The notes beneath the pieces were generated by a model. That model saw only the letters and a program-made list of their open reading frames with translations. It was not told the DNA's origin and did no database searches. Shown piece after piece: positions 6,341 to 6,861 of a stretch of DNA of 6,861 bases. A program made the position numbers and the translations under genes. The stretch is from an uncultured Lachnoanaerobaculum sp. (GTDB lineage Bacteria > Bacillota > Clostridia > Lachnospirales > Lachnospiraceae): assembly GCA_916720285.1 (NCBI GenBank), contig CAKAQP010000124.1, positions 1 to 6,861 on the forward strand, read 5' to 3'. Each line of letters begins with the position of its first letter. The first letter of the stretch is position 1.

Positions 6341-6532
6341 GTAGAATTTTGATTTTCCAATCCTAAACGCAGCTATGCTTAAAAGCTTCGCAGGATTTTA
6401 CGCAGCCTGCGGAACTCGTTTGTTCGCTTGAAAAACAGCGAACTGCACTCAAACAAGTCCTCGGCAGCTGAATCCTGTCTCGCTTTTGCGCACAGCTAAA
6501 CGCTACAAGGATTGTAAAATCAAAGCATCTAC
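6341..6532. mobile_element. MITE-like imperfect inverted-repeat element, 192 bp, non-coding
   Basis: The ends are inverted repeats. GTAGA..TTTGATTTT.CAATCCT at 6341-6364 matches the reverse complement of 6508-6532 at 21 of 24 positions with one gap. Further inner blocks also pair. AGCTATGCTTAAAAGC (6371-6386) matches the reverse complement of 6482-6497 at 13 of 16. CAGGATT (6391-6397) pairs perfectly with AATCCTG (6471-6477). GTTCGCT (6422-6428) pairs perfectly with AGCGAAC (6437-6443) around a TGAAAAAC loop. The whole can fold into one long hairpin with small bulges. It is richer in G and C than its surroundings, holds no open reading frame of note, and is flanked by TAA on each side, which could be a short target duplication or chance. 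It separates rpmF from prmA. I do not recognise a named family; a transposed MITE or REP-like repeat is the best reading. The structure is certain, its mobility is inferred. Confidence 0.65.
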
Positions 6533-6580
6533 TAAATTAATTCTATTTTATATATTTTTGTAGCGTATATATGTATAATA

Positions 6581-6619
6581 GAATAACAGGGTCACCACGA
6601 AGTGGCAACCCTGTTATTC
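6581..6619 (-). terminator. hairpin terminator downstream of rpmF
   Basis: A 12-bp stem, GAATAACAGGGT with ACCCTGTTATTC, encloses a symmetric CA/CA internal loop and a second CCAC/GTGG stem with a three-base loop. It lies about 30 bases after the rpmF stop. On the minus strand the stem runs into TATTCTATTATAC, which is U-rich but broken by other bases. Termination is likely but may leak into prmA. Confidence 0.65.
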
Positions 6620-6648
6620 CAATCAGTAAAACTTATAGATACTGACTA

Positions 6649-6828
6649 TTAGTCTACTGTTACTATTTCACGCTTGTTATATGAACCACATGCCTTACAA
6701 ACTCTATGAGGAAGCATTAACTCTCCACACTTAGGACATTTTACAAGACTTGTAGCTGACATCTTCCAGTTAGCTCTTCTCTTATCTCTTCTACCGCGAG
6801 ATGTTTTATTCTTTGGACAAATTGACAT
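6649..6828 (-). CDS. rpmF: 50S ribosomal protein L32 (bL32)
   Basis: This is a small basic protein of the large ribosomal subunit, 59 residues, the normal length. The N-terminus MSICPKNKTSRGRRDKRRAN is highly basic. It is followed by a zinc ribbon with two cysteine pairs, CPKC (Cys31, Cys34) and CKAC (Cys44, Cys47), and the invariant PHRVCKACGSY. The full set of four cysteines makes this the zinc-binding form; zinc-independent paralogues lack some of them. The ATG at 6828 has a near-perfect AAGGAGGTG ribosome binding site five bases upstream. The preceding gene's stop codon appears to overlap that site, so rpmF is probably the distal gene of an operon starting outside the window. A hairpin follows the TAA stop. 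Confidence 0.97.
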   Translation of the reverse strand: MSICPKNKTSRGRRDKRRANWKMSATSLVKCPKCGELMLPHRVCKACGSYNKREIVTVD

Positions 6829-6840
6829 TCTTTCACCTCC

Positions 6841-6861
6841 TTATCTCGAGTCACAAAACTT
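6841..6861 (-). CDS. possible C-terminal end of the gene upstream of rpmF (perhaps the yceD/DUF177 gene)
   Basis: Only six codons (KFCDSR) and a TAA are in the window. The TAA merges with the rpmF ribosome binding site (TAAGGAGGTG), a common way for tightly packed genes to end. In many bacteria the gene before rpmF encodes a DUF177/YceD protein. That identity rests only on this habit, since six residues identify nothing. Confidence 0.3.
   Translation of the reverse strand, partial: KFCDSR

Noticed and set aside
6322..6360. Promoter-like TTGGAA ... TATATT on the minus strand just before prmA
   Set aside because: The spacing is only 15 bases, and transcription would begin inside or after the AGGGAG ribosome binding site, leaving no usable leader.
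6558..6579. Plus-strand TATAAT at 6574-6579
   Set aside because: There is no -35 at a workable distance and no plus-strand gene downstream; the region is simply AT-rich.

Overview
The window is a compact, AT-rich chromosomal stretch from a low-GC Gram-positive anaerobe. It most likely belongs to Clostridia, and the style suggests Lachnospiraceae. The basis for that placement is an IreB-family (UPF0297) phosphoprotein, an L32 beginning MSICPKNKTSRGRRDKRR with four zinc-binding cysteines, a ThiI without a rhodanese domain paired with its own cysteine desulfurase, and strong AGGAGG-type ribosome binding sites. Nothing here looks like a phage, plasmid or island. All but one gene is housekeeping and lies on the minus strand.

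Right part (about 6861 down to 2278, minus strand). The last codons of an upstream gene run into rpmF (ribosomal protein L32), which is followed by a strong hairpin. Next comes a 192-bp imperfect inverted-repeat element with matching ends, which looks like a MITE. Then four genes are packed with no spacer: prmA (L11 methyltransferase), rsmE (16S rRNA m3U1498 methyltransferase), a NifS/IscS-type cysteine desulfurase, and thiI (tRNA 4-thiouridine synthase). The junctions TAA|ATG, TAG|ATG and TAATG imply one polycistronic mRNA with translational coupling. Its theme is ribosome and tRNA modification: two methyltransferases acting on the ribosome, then a sulfur donor with the enzyme that puts sulfur into tRNA.

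Middle (1865-2280). A single plus-strand gene encodes a 77-residue HPr-like protein that keeps the regulatory-serine region of HPr but has lost the catalytic histidine. It is divergent from mtaB and convergent with thiI, and ends at a perfect 26-bp palindrome followed by a T-rich tract. The 134-bp divergent intergenic region holds a possible promoter and an imperfect dyad.

Left part (1864 down to 1, minus strand). mtaB (tRNA t6A37 methylthiotransferase) is followed, after a gap with a plausible promoter, by ireB. The first 136 bases hold no gene that I can identify.

No RNA genes, CRISPR array, insertion sequence or clear new multi-gene system was found. The items most worth a second look are the MITE-like element at 6341-6532 and the histidine-less HPr paralogue.
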